DNA of 64,000 bases from an uncultured Bizionia sp. (GTDB taxonomy: Bacteria; Bacteroidota; Bacteroidia; Flavobacteriales; Flavobacteriaceae). Position 1 is the first letter of the stretch. Every line of letters begins with the position of its first letter. The stretch is from assembly GCA_947496215.1 (NCBI GenBank), contig CANMCF010000012.1:1-64000 (forward strand). Reading direction: 5' to 3'. The notes beneath the pieces were generated by a model. The model made no database searches, had not been told where the DNA came from, and saw only the letters and a list, made by a program, of their open reading frames with translations. The position numbers and the translations under genes were made by a program. Positions 1 through 9,711 of this stretch are shown here, piece by piece.

Positions 1-91
1 TAGTTGAAGAGTGAAGCATAACATGAACAACAATCTTGTCATCTGTTTTGCAATGGTTGATGGTTTCATACGTTTTTTGTTTTAATTCCAT
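1..91 (-). CDS. 5' end of a gene cut by the window edge
   Basis: An open frame starts at the ATG at 91 and runs off the left edge, giving 30 residues that begin MELKQKTYETINHCKTDD. The alternative ATG a few bases upstream, in another frame, hits a stop after 13 codons, which favours this start. The frame lies downstream of sppA on the same strand, separated from it by a terminator, so it is probably its own transcription unit. The fragment is too short for me to recognise a family. Confidence 0.5.
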   Translation of the reverse strand, partial: MELKQKTYETINHCKTDDKIVVHVMLHSST

Positions 92-173
92 ATAAAACTA
101 TGTCCATGACCCTTGTTAAAAAACAGGCATTGAGTGAAACGCTATTTTGAATGAGGGAAGCTGGCAAACAAAA

Positions 174-197
174 AAGGCTAAGCTTTCGCTTAACCTT
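174..197 (-). terminator. Intrinsic terminator after sppA
   Basis: Read on the minus strand, the arms AAGGTTAAGC and GCTTAGCCTT (one G-U pair) close a GAAA tetraloop and are followed by a T-rich run. It lies about 40 bases past the sppA stop and separates sppA from the partial gene at the edge. Confidence 0.75.
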
Positions 198-235
198 CTT
201 TATTCAACATATGTCTGGGTATCTTATACTACCAT

Positions 236-2002
236 TTACTTTATTTCCACATTGAAAGGAAACAACAACTGAATTCCCTTTTGCTCGGTCATCGTCTTCA
301 CCTCTTTTAATATCTTATAGTTTTCTTCCCCTAGCTCTTCCTTTAGAATGGCTTCTTTGGATTTGACAAGCCCGAAGCCTTGCATTATTTCCTCCAATGA
401 CTTTTCAAAGACTGGAAGTTCTTTTATTTTGTAGTCTTCTATTTCCGACAACTCTGCTGCATATTTCAAAGCTTCATCCAATCCTCCCAAACCATCTATC
501 AATCCATTGTTCAATGCATCTTTTCCCGTCCAGACTCTCCCTTGCGCTATCGCTTTCACATCATCTTGCGTCAATCCTTCCCTTCCATCTGCCACTCGTT
601 GTGTAAACAACTCGTAAATGTCATTGACCCCTTCTTTTATGAAAGCACGCTGATCGTCACTCAAAGGTTCGAAAAAGCTATATGTCAATGCGTTTTTGTT
701 CGTGACCACTTGTTCTGCATTTATCCCAACTCTATCGGCTAGTTCGTTTCCATTTGGCAAAGTTCCAAAAACACCTATGCTTCCTGTTATCGTAGTGGGT
801 TCTGCAAAAATCCTATCAGCATTGCAAGCTATGTAATATCCTCCAGAGGCAGCGACATCTCCCATGGAAACTATCACTGGTTTTTCCTTTTTGGTCAATT
901 CTATCTCCCGCCAAATCAATTCGCTTGCCAAAGCACTTCCTCCAGGTGAGTTTACCCTCAAGACGATTGCTTTGATTTCTTCATCCTCTCTAGCTTTTTT
1001 CAAAGACTCGTTTATTGTTCCTTGACCAACGAAGGTCTCATTCCCTTGCCCATAGATGATTTGACCTTCTGCATAGATGACAGCTATCTTGTTCTTACTT
1101 GATTTGAGTACTGTCTTGTTGGCTACGTACTTGGAATACTTTTCGATTCTTATCGTATTGACATCCTTTTTCTCATCAATCCCAACGGCCTTTTTCAAAT
1201 CACTTTCATATTCGTCATGGTAGGCTATCCTATCTATCAATTTCGATTTTTCTGCCAAGGTTGCCGTTCTTGCCAACAGGCTATCTGCTATTGTATTCAA
1301 TTCTACTGTCGAGACTCCTCTACTTTGTGATATTTCGTCTTTGATCTCTGACCAAAGCCCATTTAGATAAACACTTATCTGCTCTCTATTGTTGTCACTC
1401 ATCTCATTCTCTAGATAAGGCTCCACGGCACTCTTGTATTTACCCAATCGGATCACTTCCATCTTCAAGCCTGTTTTTTCTTGAAAATCCTTGAAATACA
1501 AGCGTTCTGTAGACAAACCTTTAAACTCCATCGCTCCAACCGGATTCATATAGATCGTATCTGCCACAGAGCTCAAATAGTAGTCTTTTTGACTATATAT
1601 GTCTGCATAGGCCACGATGAACTTTCCAGAATCCTTGAAACGCAACAAAGCATCCCTTATCGCCTTGGTCTGGGAAACTCCAGCCATTATGAAGTTGTTG
1701 TCCATGGATATCCCCTTTATCTTGGAGTCGGATGCTGCATAATCGATCGCATTGATTATGTCGAACAATCCATTTTTCTTGTTTTCATTCAAGAAAGGGT
1801 ATTCGACAAAAACGGTTTGTGCTGCATAATCTCTAATTGGGAAATCCAACTTCAAATCCAACACGGTATCATCCTTTACCGTTATGGTTTCTTTGGAAGA
1901 TGCCCCTGCGAAAATGCCAATGATCAACAATAGACCTAAGCATATCCCCAAAAAGACAAATATTCCTGTTACAGTTGAAAGTACACGCTTTAAAAAATTC
2001 AT
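236..2002 (-). CDS. sppA: Signal peptide peptidase SppA, 67K type
   Basis: This is a membrane-bound serine protease that degrades cleaved signal peptides and other short membrane-embedded peptides. At 588 residues it has the long double-domain form found in E. coli SppA. A membrane anchor spans about residues 10-32. In the N-terminal domain the catalytic lysine is K190 in GKYKSAVEPY, and in the C-terminal domain the nucleophile is S386 in DVAASGGYY, matching the known Lys/Ser dyad split across two domains. RVNSPGGSALAS at about 349-360 is the oxyanion-hole region of the second domain. The gene is the last of the menC-CPBP-menE run on this strand, with a 57-base gap after menE, and is closed by a terminator. 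The assignment is firm. Confidence 0.95.
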   Translation of the reverse strand: MNFLKRVLSTVTGIFVFLGICLGLLLIIGIFAGASSKETITVKDDTVLDLKLDFPIRDYAAQTVFVEYPFLNENKKNGLFDIINAIDYAASDSKIKGISMDNNFIMAGVSQTKAIRDALLRFKDSGKFIVAYADIYSQKDYYLSSVADTIYMNPVGAMEFKGLSTERLYFKDFQEKTGLKMEVIRLGKYKSAVEPYLENEMSDNNREQISVYLNGLWSEIKDEISQSRGVSTVELNTIADSLLARTATLAEKSKLIDRIAYHDEYESDLKKAVGIDEKKDVNTIRIEKYSKYVANKTVLKSSKNKIAVIYAEGQIIYGQGNETFVGQGTINESLKKAREDEEIKAIVLRVNSPGGSALASELIWREIELTKKEKPVIVSMGDVAASGGYYIACNADRIFAEPTTITGSIGVFGTLPNGNELADRVGINAEQVVTNKNALTYSFFEPLSDDQRAFIKEGVNDIYELFTQRVADGREGLTQDDVKAIAQGRVWTGKDALNNGLIDGLGGLDEALKYAAELSEIEDYKIKELPVFEKSLEEIMQGFGLVKSKEAILKEELGEENYKILKEVKTMTEQKGIQLLFPFNVEIK

Positions 2003-2059
2003 AGTATGATTGTTTGTTTATTAGTAGTTATGACATATGGATTGTTACAACTTTTCTTT

Positions 2060-3124
2060 TTAATTTATTCCTAGTTTTTCTAGAGTTTTCTTACGCTGAA
2101 TCTTACCTGAGGAAGTTTCCACGAATTGACCTATCCCATAGATTGACTTGGGCTTCTCATAAGATTTCAAGTTTTTCAATGATTCCGGACTCATTGGGCC
2201 ACCATCGCCTTCTATGATCAATATCACTTGTTCACCAAGTGTCTTATCGCTTTTCGACGCTATGAAGAAGCGTCCGAAGATTTGATCACGTAGCTTATTT
2301 TCGACTTGTTCCGGGAATACTTTTATTCCTCCAGAGTTTATTACATTGTCCAAACGTCCCAACCACTCGAAGGACGTTTTAGTATGAAGGTCTACAATGT
2401 CATTAGTTATTACTTTATCTTCGGAAACCCTTGGTGCGTTTATTATCAAACACCCTCTATCATCCTTTTCCAAATCGACCTTGGGGAGTGTATTGAAAAA
2501 CTTGGATGCATCGATTCCATTAATTTGCTTCACTGCAATGTGGGAGACCGTTTCGGTCATCCCATAAGTTTCATAGACTTTGGTTCTTATGGGCTGAATT
2601 GCTTTGATTAGCTGATTAGATACCTGTGCTCCTCCCACTATCAATAACCTGACATTATCCAGTTTACCCATATTCCCTTGCAATTGCATTGGTACCATAG
2701 CAACAAAATCATATTTTGTTTCGGTATTGAAATCAAGATTGGATTTAGGTTCTACGACATCCAACTCCAATCCCAATACAAATGCGCGAATTAGCATCAT
2801 TTTTCCTGCTATGTATGAAGCTGGCAGACATAGCAAAGCTTTGTCTCCTGGTTTCAATTTAAAAAAATCACCTGTTGCTATGGCAGAATTCACCATTGCT
2901 TGCTTATCCAATCTAATAAGTTTGGGTGCACCTGTCGAGCCAGAAGTTTTAGCCTCGACAAACGTTTTTTCATCTTGCCAATCCAAGATGAACTGTCCAA
3001 TCTCCTTCTCAAAAGAATCTCCTTCCTTTATCAAGCCATAAGCTAATTCATTTAACGCCTTGAAGGGAAAATGAACGTTGCCATACTTAAACCTATTGTG
3101 TATCTTGTTATACTTTGGTATCAC
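2060..3124 (-). CDS. menE: o-Succinylbenzoate-CoA ligase (MenE), short form
   Basis: This AMP-forming acyl-CoA ligase activates o-succinylbenzoate in menaquinone synthesis. Adenylate-forming motifs are in order: the phosphate loop SGSTGAPK (61-68), YGMTET (187-192), GRLDNVINSGG (A8 hinge region), and the C-terminal lysine K341 in SSGKIQRKK. At 354 residues it is about 100 shorter than the usual MenE, the N-terminal part being reduced; I recall short forms like this in Bacteroidota. The gene begins 3 bases after the CPBP gene, which itself starts 3 bases after menC, so the three are very probably one operon. The operon partner MenC makes its substrate, which supports MenE over another AMP-binding enzyme. 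Confidence 0.9.
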   Translation of the reverse strand: MIPKYNKIHNRFKYGNVHFPFKALNELAYGLIKEGDSFEKEIGQFILDWQDEKTFVEAKTSGSTGAPKLIRLDKQAMVNSAIATGDFFKLKPGDKALLCLPASYIAGKMMLIRAFVLGLELDVVEPKSNLDFNTETKYDFVAMVPMQLQGNMGKLDNVRLLIVGGAQVSNQLIKAIQPIRTKVYETYGMTETVSHIAVKQINGIDASKFFNTLPKVDLEKDDRGCLIINAPRVSEDKVITNDIVDLHTKTSFEWLGRLDNVINSGGIKVFPEQVENKLRDQIFGRFFIASKSDKTLGEQVILIIEGDGGPMSPESLKNLKSYEKPKSIYGIGQFVETSSGKIQRKKTLEKLGIN

Positions 3125-3127
3125 TAG

Positions 3128-4288
3128 CTATTCAATAACATTATGACTTTCTTTTACTGGAACTTCTATTTCTCCAAACAGCTTCTCTTTCCAATTGGTC
3201 CATTTGTATACCTTGCTAAAAATGAACAACAGCAAAGGAAATATTATAAACACCGGCAGTGCCAAATCAATGAATCCCAAACAGGGTTCTGATACATCCT
3301 TTAAAATTGAATGTGTTTGGAAAACCGTCCAATCTGCCGTGACCAATAAAGCCGTAAATAGATTGTTTGCTGCATGAAACCCCAAGGCCAACTCCATCCC
3401 ATCATCCATCAAGGTAATGATTCCCAAGAAAAAACCTGTTCCTATGTAATATATCAATAGGCTGTATCCTAGTTTTTCGATCTCTGGATTTGCTATGTGC
3501 ATCAAGCCAAAAATTGACGATGTTATAAACAGTGGCACCCAATTTCGCCTTATTGCCTTGGATATTCTTTTAAATGATTCTCCTCCATAAAAACCATTTT
3601 TCAAAAGCGCTTTATTAATCCCAATGGCAAGCAATAAAACTCCAAAAACAATCAAAACATTGTAGAGTAAAGAAATAGAATAAATTATATTGAGATAAAT
3701 CAATGTAGGAATGGTTATGACACTGACGATGAAACCTATCGAAAAATATTTTTCCGTCGTTGCTGCTCCAAAACCTTGCATTAAATACCCTCTAAACAAG
3801 TATTCTTCCAAACTGGTTTGTATTGGCACAAGGATTATGGCTATGATGGCCAAAATGATGAAACGATTCAATTCAAAATTATTCACATAATTCTCTGGGC
3901 TCATTTGGTAATCCACGTAGATTAAACTTGATGATATTGTCCCCCAGAAAAAGAATGCAAACCAAATACGCTTCCAGTCCACTTTTTCCCTTGCAGTGGT
4001 AATGGACCTCATAGTTTGTCTATGTACTGTTTTAACAATCAAGATTAGGCCAACAGCTCCAAATAGAAAGGATAACAATATCAAGAATATATTCAAGTTG
4101 GGTTCCAAGTATCCCAATAAGCTTGCCTGATCTACAGTAGTCAAATCCATTCCGTCTTTTGCCATTTTCATAAAAACAGCTATTGTGAACGGTACTTGAC
4201 CAATCATTGATGCGATGAAGATAAATGCCGAACCTACTAGATATCTCCAAAATTCATGTTTAAAATTAAATGCCTGCTTTATATACAT
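3128..4288 (-). CDS. CPBP family intramembrane metalloprotease
   Basis: A 386-residue membrane protein with about eight hydrophobic segments. It carries the CPBP (Abi/CAAX-like) motifs: SLEEYLFRG (EExxxR), a following FGLMHIANP with the FxxxH pattern, and GFHAANNLF (HxxxN). These residues bind zinc and form the membrane-embedded active site in the Rce1-like family. It is squeezed between menC and menE with 3-base gaps on each side, so it is co-transcribed with quinone genes. The substrate cannot be told from sequence, and its place in the operon need not mean a role in menaquinone synthesis. Confidence 0.88.
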   Translation of the reverse strand: MYIKQAFNFKHEFWRYLVGSAFIFIASMIGQVPFTIAVFMKMAKDGMDLTTVDQASLLGYLEPNLNIFLILLSFLFGAVGLILIVKTVHRQTMRSITTAREKVDWKRIWFAFFFWGTISSSLIYVDYQMSPENYVNNFELNRFIILAIIAIILVPIQTSLEEYLFRGYLMQGFGAATTEKYFSIGFIVSVITIPTLIYLNIIYSISLLYNVLIVFGVLLLAIGINKALLKNGFYGGESFKRISKAIRRNWVPLFITSSIFGLMHIANPEIEKLGYSLLIYYIGTGFFLGIITLMDDGMELALGFHAANNLFTALLVTADWTVFQTHSILKDVSEPCLGFIDLALPVFIIFPLLLFIFSKVYKWTNWKEKLFGEIEVPVKESHNVIE

Positions 4289-4291
4289 TCT

Positions 4292-5326
4292 CTATAAGTT
4301 AAATTTCCACTCGTTATTCGTATCGTATCGCAATGTACCATTTTTTACTTGCAATGGCGAATCGAAATTATTGGTAAACAGGCTTCCTGTCCCCAGTCCT
4401 TGTGGCATGGTGTTTTGTTTTAAATAGGTATATTGTGCTATCGCATTCAAGCCCACGTTACTCTCCAATGCACTTGTAATCCACCAACCAATACTTTGCT
4501 CTTCAGCCAATGCAATCCAATCATCACTACCTCTGAATCCTCCTATAAAGCTTGGCTTTAAAATAATGTATTGTGGATTTATGGCTTGTAGGAGTTCTTT
4601 CTTTTTTGCCATTGAAAACACCCCAATCAATTCTTCATCCAATGCTATAGGCAAAGGGGTTGTTTCACACAACTTGGCCATACTTTCGCATTGCCCCTGT
4701 TTGATTGGCTGTTCTATTGAGTGCAATTCTAATTCCGACAAGCGCTTCAATTTATCCAAGGCCTCATTTGGTTTAAACGCCCCATTGGCATCTACTCGTA
4801 GTTCTATGTCGCTTTGGCTGAAGTTCTCTCGAATGGACTTCAAAAGTCCTAATTCAGTTTCAAAGTCGATGGCCCCTATCTTCATTTTTATACACTTGAA
4901 ACCTGCATCTATCTTCTCTCTAATTTGTTGTTTCATAAAAGCTTCCGTTCCCATCCAAATGAGTCCATTTATGGGAATTACACCTGTTCCTCCTGTAAAT
5001 TCTGATGGGAACAATTCGAAAGCACTTTTTGAAGCCAGAGACATAAAGGCCATTTCCAATCCTATTTGAATGCTTGGAAACTCCTTATTCTCAATCAAAA
5101 GAAATTCCAAACCTTTGTCTATGTTGGCACAAGTATATTTTAATTGCTCTTCATAGTCTACTCTATCGTCAATTGAAAGTCCTCGAAGAATACCACATTC
5201 TCCTATTCCCTTTCTATCTTCAGACATGACATTTATGAACCACGTTTCCTTTGTTTTCAATATCCCTCTGGAAGTTCCACTGGGTTTTTTGAAGTTTAGA
5301 TCGTATCTATTGTAGGTTGCTCTCAT
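4292..5326 (-). CDS. menC: o-Succinylbenzoate synthase MenC
   Basis: This enolase-superfamily enzyme dehydrates SHCHC to o-succinylbenzoate. From the chosen ATG at 5326 (344 residues) the catalytic KxK pair is K147/K149 (IKMKIG), the metal ligands are D179 (RVDANGAF), E205 (SIEQP) and D230 (IALDEE), and the opposing lysine is K257 (ILKPSF). The start four codons upstream is possible, but the ATG beginning MRATYNRYDL fits the family's N-terminal strand better. It is the first gene of the menC-CPBP-menE run and is divergent from the sterol desaturase-like gene, with a shared region of about 60 bases that must hold both promoters. Confidence 0.94.
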   Translation of the reverse strand: MRATYNRYDLNFKKPSGTSRGILKTKETWFINVMSEDRKGIGECGILRGLSIDDRVDYEEQLKYTCANIDKGLEFLLIENKEFPSIQIGLEMAFMSLASKSAFELFPSEFTGGTGVIPINGLIWMGTEAFMKQQIREKIDAGFKCIKMKIGAIDFETELGLLKSIRENFSQSDIELRVDANGAFKPNEALDKLKRLSELELHSIEQPIKQGQCESMAKLCETTPLPIALDEELIGVFSMAKKKELLQAINPQYIILKPSFIGGFRGSDDWIALAEEQSIGWWITSALESNVGLNAIAQYTYLKQNTMPQGLGTGSLFTNNFDSPLQVKNGTLRYDTNNEWKFNL

Positions 5327-5389
5327 AATTAATCTCAAAAATACTTAATTTATTTACTAAATTAGTACTCCACAAATCACTATTCTCAT

Positions 5390-6283
5390 ATGACCGAATT
5401 TCCTAACATAATACTTTATGCCATTCCATTTTTTGTTCTTGCAATGCTGTTGGAAATTTACGTTACCATAAGGCAAGAGGTTAAAGGCTATGAAGTCAAA
5501 GACTCCCTATCATCCATAGCAATGGGATTGGGGAATGTTTTTTTAGGTTTTTTAAGCAAGGTAATCGTTCTCTTCGTTTTCTTTTACATCTATGACAATT
5601 TCAGATTGTTCACCATTCCAGTAGTATGGTGGAGTTTTGTCCTGTTGCTTTTTGCCGACGATTTTGCATATTATTGGTTTCATCGCATTTCTCACCAATG
5701 TAGAATATTTTGGGCCTCACACATCATACACCATTCATCTCAACATTATAATTTGAGTACGGCATTGCGACAAACTTGGTCAGGAGGATTCTATACTTTT
5801 ATATTTTGGTTATGGTTACCCCTTTTGGGGTTTCATCCTGGTATGATCTTACTACAAATGTCCATTAGTTTGATTTATCAGTTTTGGATTCATACAGAAG
5901 CCATAGACAAGCTTCCCAAATGGTTTGAAGCTGTTATGAACACTCCTTCACATCATCGTGTACACCATGGCAGCAATCCATTGTACTTGGATCGAAATCA
6001 CGCTGGTATATTCATTATTTGGGACAAGCTTTTCAAAACCTTTCAACCAGAATTGAAAGAGGAAAAGGTCATATATGGACTTACAGCAAACATAAATACT
6101 TACAACCCCATAAAGATTGCTTTCTTAGAATGGATTGCAGTTTTAAGAGATGTCTTTTCTGGAAAGAAATCACTAACCAGTAGGTTAAAATATCTCATCA
6201 AACCTCCTGGATGGAAACATGATGGCATGGGTAAGGTTTCTGACGATTTGAGGAATGACTGGTTAAAAGAAAATGAGCTATAA
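5390..6283 (+). CDS. Sterol desaturase / fatty acid hydroxylase family protein
   Basis: A 297-residue integral membrane di-iron oxygenase. The three histidine clusters are present: HRISH, HIIHHSSQH and HHRVHHG, which bind the di-iron centre in the fatty acid hydroxylase superfamily. Hydrophobic stretches at about residues 8-26, 44-66 and 75-95 precede the first His cluster, and more lie between clusters two and three. The substrate (fatty acid, carotenoid or sterol-like lipid) cannot be read from sequence. The gene is monocistronic, divergent from menC, and its stop overlaps by 6 bases that of the convergent hydrolase gene. Confidence 0.9.
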   Translation: MTEFPNIILYAIPFFVLAMLLEIYVTIRQEVKGYEVKDSLSSIAMGLGNVFLGFLSKVIVLFVFFYIYDNFRLFTIPVVWWSFVLLLFADDFAYYWFHRISHQCRIFWASHIIHHSSQHYNLSTALRQTWSGGFYTFIFWLWLPLLGFHPGMILLQMSISLIYQFWIHTEAIDKLPKWFEAVMNTPSHHRVHHGSNPLYLDRNHAGIFIIWDKLFKTFQPELKEEKVIYGLTANINTYNPIKIAFLEWIAVLRDVFSGKKSLTSRLKYLIKPPGWKHDGMGKVSDDLRNDWLKENEL

Positions 6284-6955
6284 TTCCATACTCTCCCCTA
6301 TTTCCAACAACGCCAAATCCTTGTCTTTTTCTAAAAACCTGCTTTTTGCTGTATTATGATCTATTTCAATGTATCCAAATGTATCAAAGTGATATCCTAG
6401 AACCTTATCACATTCTACAAAGTCACTGGCTATAATTGCATCTTCAATCCCCATCGTAAAATTATCTCCTATCGGTAGTATGGCCAAATCCAACCTTGTT
6501 TGCAATGGAATCAATTTCATATCGAAAGTCAAAGCCGTATCTCCAGCTATGTAGATATTCTTATGCTCTCCTTCTATTACAAATCCTCCTGGCTGCCCTC
6601 CATAACTACCATCTGGAAAAGAAGATGTATGAATTGCATTCACATATTTCACTTTTCCGAACTCAAAACCCCAAGAACCACCATGATTCATCGGATGCCC
6701 CTTTATGTCGAGTTTTTCAAAATGGCTAACGATCTCAAAATTGGAAACCACCACTGCACTTGTTCTTTTTGCTATGGTTTCCACATCCAAAATATGGTCT
6801 TCATGTGCGTGGGTTAATAGTATATAATCTGCGTTTAAAGCATCTACATCGATATGAGAAGCCTTTGGGTTTCCAGAAATGAATGGGTCAACCAATATAC
6901 TTATATCGTTAATTTCAATCTGCAAAGACGCGTGACCTAAAAATGTGATTTTCAT
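6278..6955 (-). CDS. UPF0173-type metal-dependent hydrolase
   Basis: A 225-residue protein of the metallo-beta-lactamase fold. The metal-binding motif LTHAHEDHILD (HxHxDH) is at about 50-60, with further conserved His and Asp in MNHGGSWGF, AGDTAL and GYHFDTFG. The family is widespread; its physiological substrate is not known to me. The start at 6955 (MKITFLGHASLQIE) was chosen because the beta strand MKITFLGHA is the usual family N-terminus, three codons inside the longest frame. It lies 34 bases after menA on the same strand and so is probably the last gene of the menB-menA transcript. Confidence 0.88.
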   Translation of the reverse strand: MKITFLGHASLQIEINDISILVDPFISGNPKASHIDVDALNADYILLTHAHEDHILDVETIAKRTSAVVVSNFEIVSHFEKLDIKGHPMNHGGSWGFEFGKVKYVNAIHTSSFPDGSYGGQPGGFVIEGEHKNIYIAGDTALTFDMKLIPLQTRLDLAILPIGDNFTMGIEDAIIASDFVECDKVLGYHFDTFGYIEIDHNTAKSRFLEKDKDLALLEIGESMEL

Positions 6956-6989
6956 ATACCTCAATTTTAATAAACTTCTATAAAAATAT

Positions 6990-7892
6990 TTAAAATAAAT
7001 GTCCTACTCCCAACAATATGGATAATAGTACTGTTGAAAGCGCCAATTTTTTCAGCTCTGGATCAAAATCTTTGGGATTCTTGTTCTTTCTAACTGTCTT
7101 TATGTGCAAGATCAATGGTATGTATGCAACAAAAAACAAAACATTATAAGGTGATGTGTAATACAATATCCCATATAGAAAAGACAGTATGATTGCTCCA
7201 ATTACCAATACATAGTGATAGTTCTTGGCTTTCGCCTTACCCAATTTTACTGCTAACGTTATTTTATTGGACTTCACATCACTTTCTATGTCCCTCATAT
7301 TATTGAGGTTCAATACGCCAGCACTTAACAGCCCTATGGCAATAGCTGGTAAAAAGACAATGTGATCTATTTGCTTTGCGAATAGAACGTAACATCCTAT
7401 GACGCTTACCAATCCAAAGAAAACAAATACAAAAACATCTCCCAACCCCTTGTATCCATATGCTTTGCTTCCCATCGTATAACGCATTGCCGATATCACC
7501 GAAATTGCACCTAGTACAAAAAACAGCAAAGCATACAATAAGTGTTTTACTCCAAATGAAGAGTAAATAAGGCTAACGGTCAATATAATGCATATTATGA
7601 TGTTTATCCTTATGGCAGAAAACATTTTATTTGGAGAAATGGCTCCACTCTGTATGGCTCTTTCTGGCCCTATTCTATCCTCATTATCCGTACCTTTAAC
7701 ACCATCACCATAATCATTTGCTAGGTTTGACAGTATTTGAAAACTCAATGTAGTCAAGATTGCCAATGAAAAAATTAGCCAATTGAAAAAACCATTGTAT
7801 TCTGCAAGACAACCAGCTACTATTATTCCAGAAATGGATAGTGGCAATGTTCTTAATCTAATGGCTGACAACCATATTGAAATGTTCTTCAT
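6990..7892 (-). CDS. menA: 1,4-Dihydroxy-2-naphthoate polyprenyltransferase MenA
   Basis: This UbiA-superfamily membrane enzyme attaches the polyprenyl tail to DHNA to form demethylmenaquinone. The first aspartate-rich motif is NDYGDGVKGTDNEDR, and the second, DIESDVKSNKITLAVKLG, follows about 110 residues later. About eight transmembrane segments are visible. I chose the ATG at 7892 (MKNISIWLSAIRLRTLPLS), giving 300 residues. The longer frame from 7982 would run 74 bases into menB, and its first 30 residues are not membrane-like. The gap to menB is 16 bases, so menB and menA are one operon. Confidence 0.95.
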   Translation of the reverse strand: MKNISIWLSAIRLRTLPLSISGIIVAGCLAEYNGFFNWLIFSLAILTTLSFQILSNLANDYGDGVKGTDNEDRIGPERAIQSGAISPNKMFSAIRINIIICIILTVSLIYSSFGVKHLLYALLFFVLGAISVISAMRYTMGSKAYGYKGLGDVFVFVFFGLVSVIGCYVLFAKQIDHIVFLPAIAIGLLSAGVLNLNNMRDIESDVKSNKITLAVKLGKAKAKNYHYVLVIGAIILSFLYGILYYTSPYNVLFFVAYIPLILHIKTVRKNKNPKDFDPELKKLALSTVLLSILLGVGHLF

Positions 7893-7908
7893 ATAATTAT
7901 GGAATGGA

Positions 7909-8748
7909 TTAAGGAATCCATTGTTTCGGGAAATTAGGTTTGCGTTTTTCCAAAAAGGCATCTCTTCCCTCTTTGGCTTCATCTGTCATATAGGCCAATC
8001 GTGTTGCTTCACCTGCAAACACTTGTTGTCCAACCATACCATCATCTGTTAAATTCATTGCGAATTTCAGCATTTTTATGGATGTTGGTGATTTTCCCAA
8101 GATTTCCTGTGCCCAGTCGTAAGCTGTATCTTCTAGTTCTTCGTGAGGTATTACTGCATTTACCATTCCCATCTCATAAGCCTCTTGTGCAGAATAATTT
8201 CTTCCCAAAAAGAAAATCTCCCTTGCTTTCTTCTGACCTACCATCTTGGCTAGGTATGCAGATCCATAACCTCCATCAAAGCTTGTTACGTCTGCATCTG
8301 TTTGTTTGAATATTGCGTGTTCTTTGCTAGCTAAAGTCAAATCACAAACCACATGCAAACTGTGCCCTCCACCAACAGCCCATCCTGGAACCACAGCTAT
8401 GACGGCCTTTGGCATAAAACGAATTAAACGTTGTACCTCCAATATGTTCAAACGATGGTAACCATCTTCTCCAACATAACCTTGATGTCCTCTTGCCTTT
8501 TGATCTCCTCCAGAACAGAAAGAATATATTCCATCACGTGAAGAAGGTCCTTCGGCAGACAACAAAACGACACCTATGTTGGTATCCTCTTGAGCATCAT
8601 AAAAGGCATCATACAATTCCTTTGTCGTTTTTGGCCTGAATGCATTTCTTACATCTGGTCTATTGAAAGCTATTCTTGCTACTCCATTGCATTTATTATA
8701 GGTAATATCTTCATAGTCCTTAGCTTTTATCCATTTAATTTCACTCAT
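7909..8748 (-). CDS. menB: 1,4-Dihydroxy-2-naphthoyl-CoA synthase MenB
   Basis: This crotonase-fold enzyme closes the second ring in menaquinone synthesis, turning OSB-CoA into DHNA-CoA. The 279-residue length is typical. Family marks are FCSGGDQKARG (oxyanion hole and active-site loop), VPGWAVGGGHSLHVVCDL, and TDADVTSFDGGYGSAYLA, the MenB-specific segment that separates it from other enoyl-CoA hydratases. It is the first gene of menB-menA-hydrolase, reading away from the 362-base region shared with the SpoIIAA-like genes. Confidence 0.97.
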   Translation of the reverse strand: MSEIKWIKAKDYEDITYNKCNGVARIAFNRPDVRNAFRPKTTKELYDAFYDAQEDTNIGVVLLSAEGPSSRDGIYSFCSGGDQKARGHQGYVGEDGYHRLNILEVQRLIRFMPKAVIAVVPGWAVGGGHSLHVVCDLTLASKEHAIFKQTDADVTSFDGGYGSAYLAKMVGQKKAREIFFLGRNYSAQEAYEMGMVNAVIPHEELEDTAYDWAQEILGKSPTSIKMLKFAMNLTDDGMVGQQVFAGEATRLAYMTDEAKEGRDAFLEKRKPNFPKQWIP

Positions 8749-9110
8749 CGTCCTTTATTTTTGGAGGATAAAAATACATAAAATAGAATTTATGATCCTA
8801 TAAATTTTGGTATAACTAATCTATATGTCATAAACGATACTCTCTAGCACGCTATTAATTAGAACGATTAGTCAACCCCTATACCAAACAAACTAACAAC
8901 CTGAAAAACAAAACACTAACAACAATTAAGATGTAGGATTAATCTTAATTAATCTCAATGTTAATCGATAAAAATAGCACTTAATCGATTTACGATTCTA
9001 ATATCTACTATAAAACCACATAAACTATGCGTGCATTGTAAATTTACAACTCCAAACAATCGAGAACTAACTAGCTCATTGTGAATCTTATAATTTAAAC
9101 GCTATTAATT
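8749..9110. other. Divergent intergenic region, menB / SpoIIAA-like genes
   Basis: This 362-base AT-rich stretch has no convincing ORF. It must hold the promoters of menB (leftward) and of the SpoIIAA-like gene (rightward). I see one inverted repeat, GATTAAT-CTTA-ATTAATC at 8937-8954, followed by the related words TTAATCGAT and TTAATCGATT, but no clear TAnnTTTG box. Confidence 0.4.
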
Positions 9111-9530
9111 ATGACAATAAAAAATTCTAATTTATCCAGTTTAATTGAAGACATCTATATTTCCAAATACGGAGATTATTATTTTTTCAAAGACTTCATC
9201 ATCTCAGAAATAAAAGAGGGCATAACATTTTCATGGGAAGTTGCTCAAGATTTACTTCCAGCAGTCTTTAAGCATTATGGCAATAAACCAGCATTAAGTT
9301 ACATTACCAACAGAGTGAACAATTATTCCGTAAACCCAGCAGACTGGTATAAATATTTCAATGGCAAGAACAAACCTTGCTTGAAAGGCTATGCTATGGT
9401 AACCTATACAGAAGCAGGGTGGGTCAATTCCATCATTGAAAAGCTATTTGTCCAAACCAAGGTAGAAAGTTTTACCAATTTGTATGATGCCATAGATTGG
9501 GTCAAACAGATAGGAATCGAATCCAAATAG
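9111..9530 (+). CDS. SpoIIAA-like (STAS-type) protein, copy 1
   Basis: A 139-residue soluble protein with no signal peptide. It resembles a flavobacterial SpoIIAA-like family: an N-terminal strand pair (YYFFKDFIISEI), a helix, the segment SYITNRVNNYSVNP, then YAMVTYTEAGWVNSIIEKLF and a final amphipathic helix YDAIDWVKQ. STAS-like folds of this kind often bind nucleotides or partner proteins; no catalytic residue is evident. A second copy follows 181 bases downstream and is about 60% identical by eye. Function unknown. Confidence 0.8.
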   Translation: MTIKNSNLSSLIEDIYISKYGDYYFFKDFIISEIKEGITFSWEVAQDLLPAVFKHYGNKPALSYITNRVNNYSVNPADWYKYFNGKNKPCLKGYAMVTYTEAGWVNSIIEKLFVQTKVESFTNLYDAIDWVKQIGIESK

Positions 9531-9711
9531 AATAAAACACCTTATAAACAACCACTTAATCAATTGTTTATAGGATTTTCACGCAAAAAAAGTGAAGTCA
9601 TAGCTTAAACAAAGCTATTTACTCTTAAATTTTTAATATTGCAAAAAAAAACTTATCTTTAAAGGGAAGCATTCCCAAAATGCTCTCTTTTACATTTACT
9701 TGTTTATTTAA

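Noticed and set aside
4566-5069. 167-residue plus-strand ORF
   Set aside because: It is wholly antisense to the catalytic domain of menC, with no start signals or recognisable domain.
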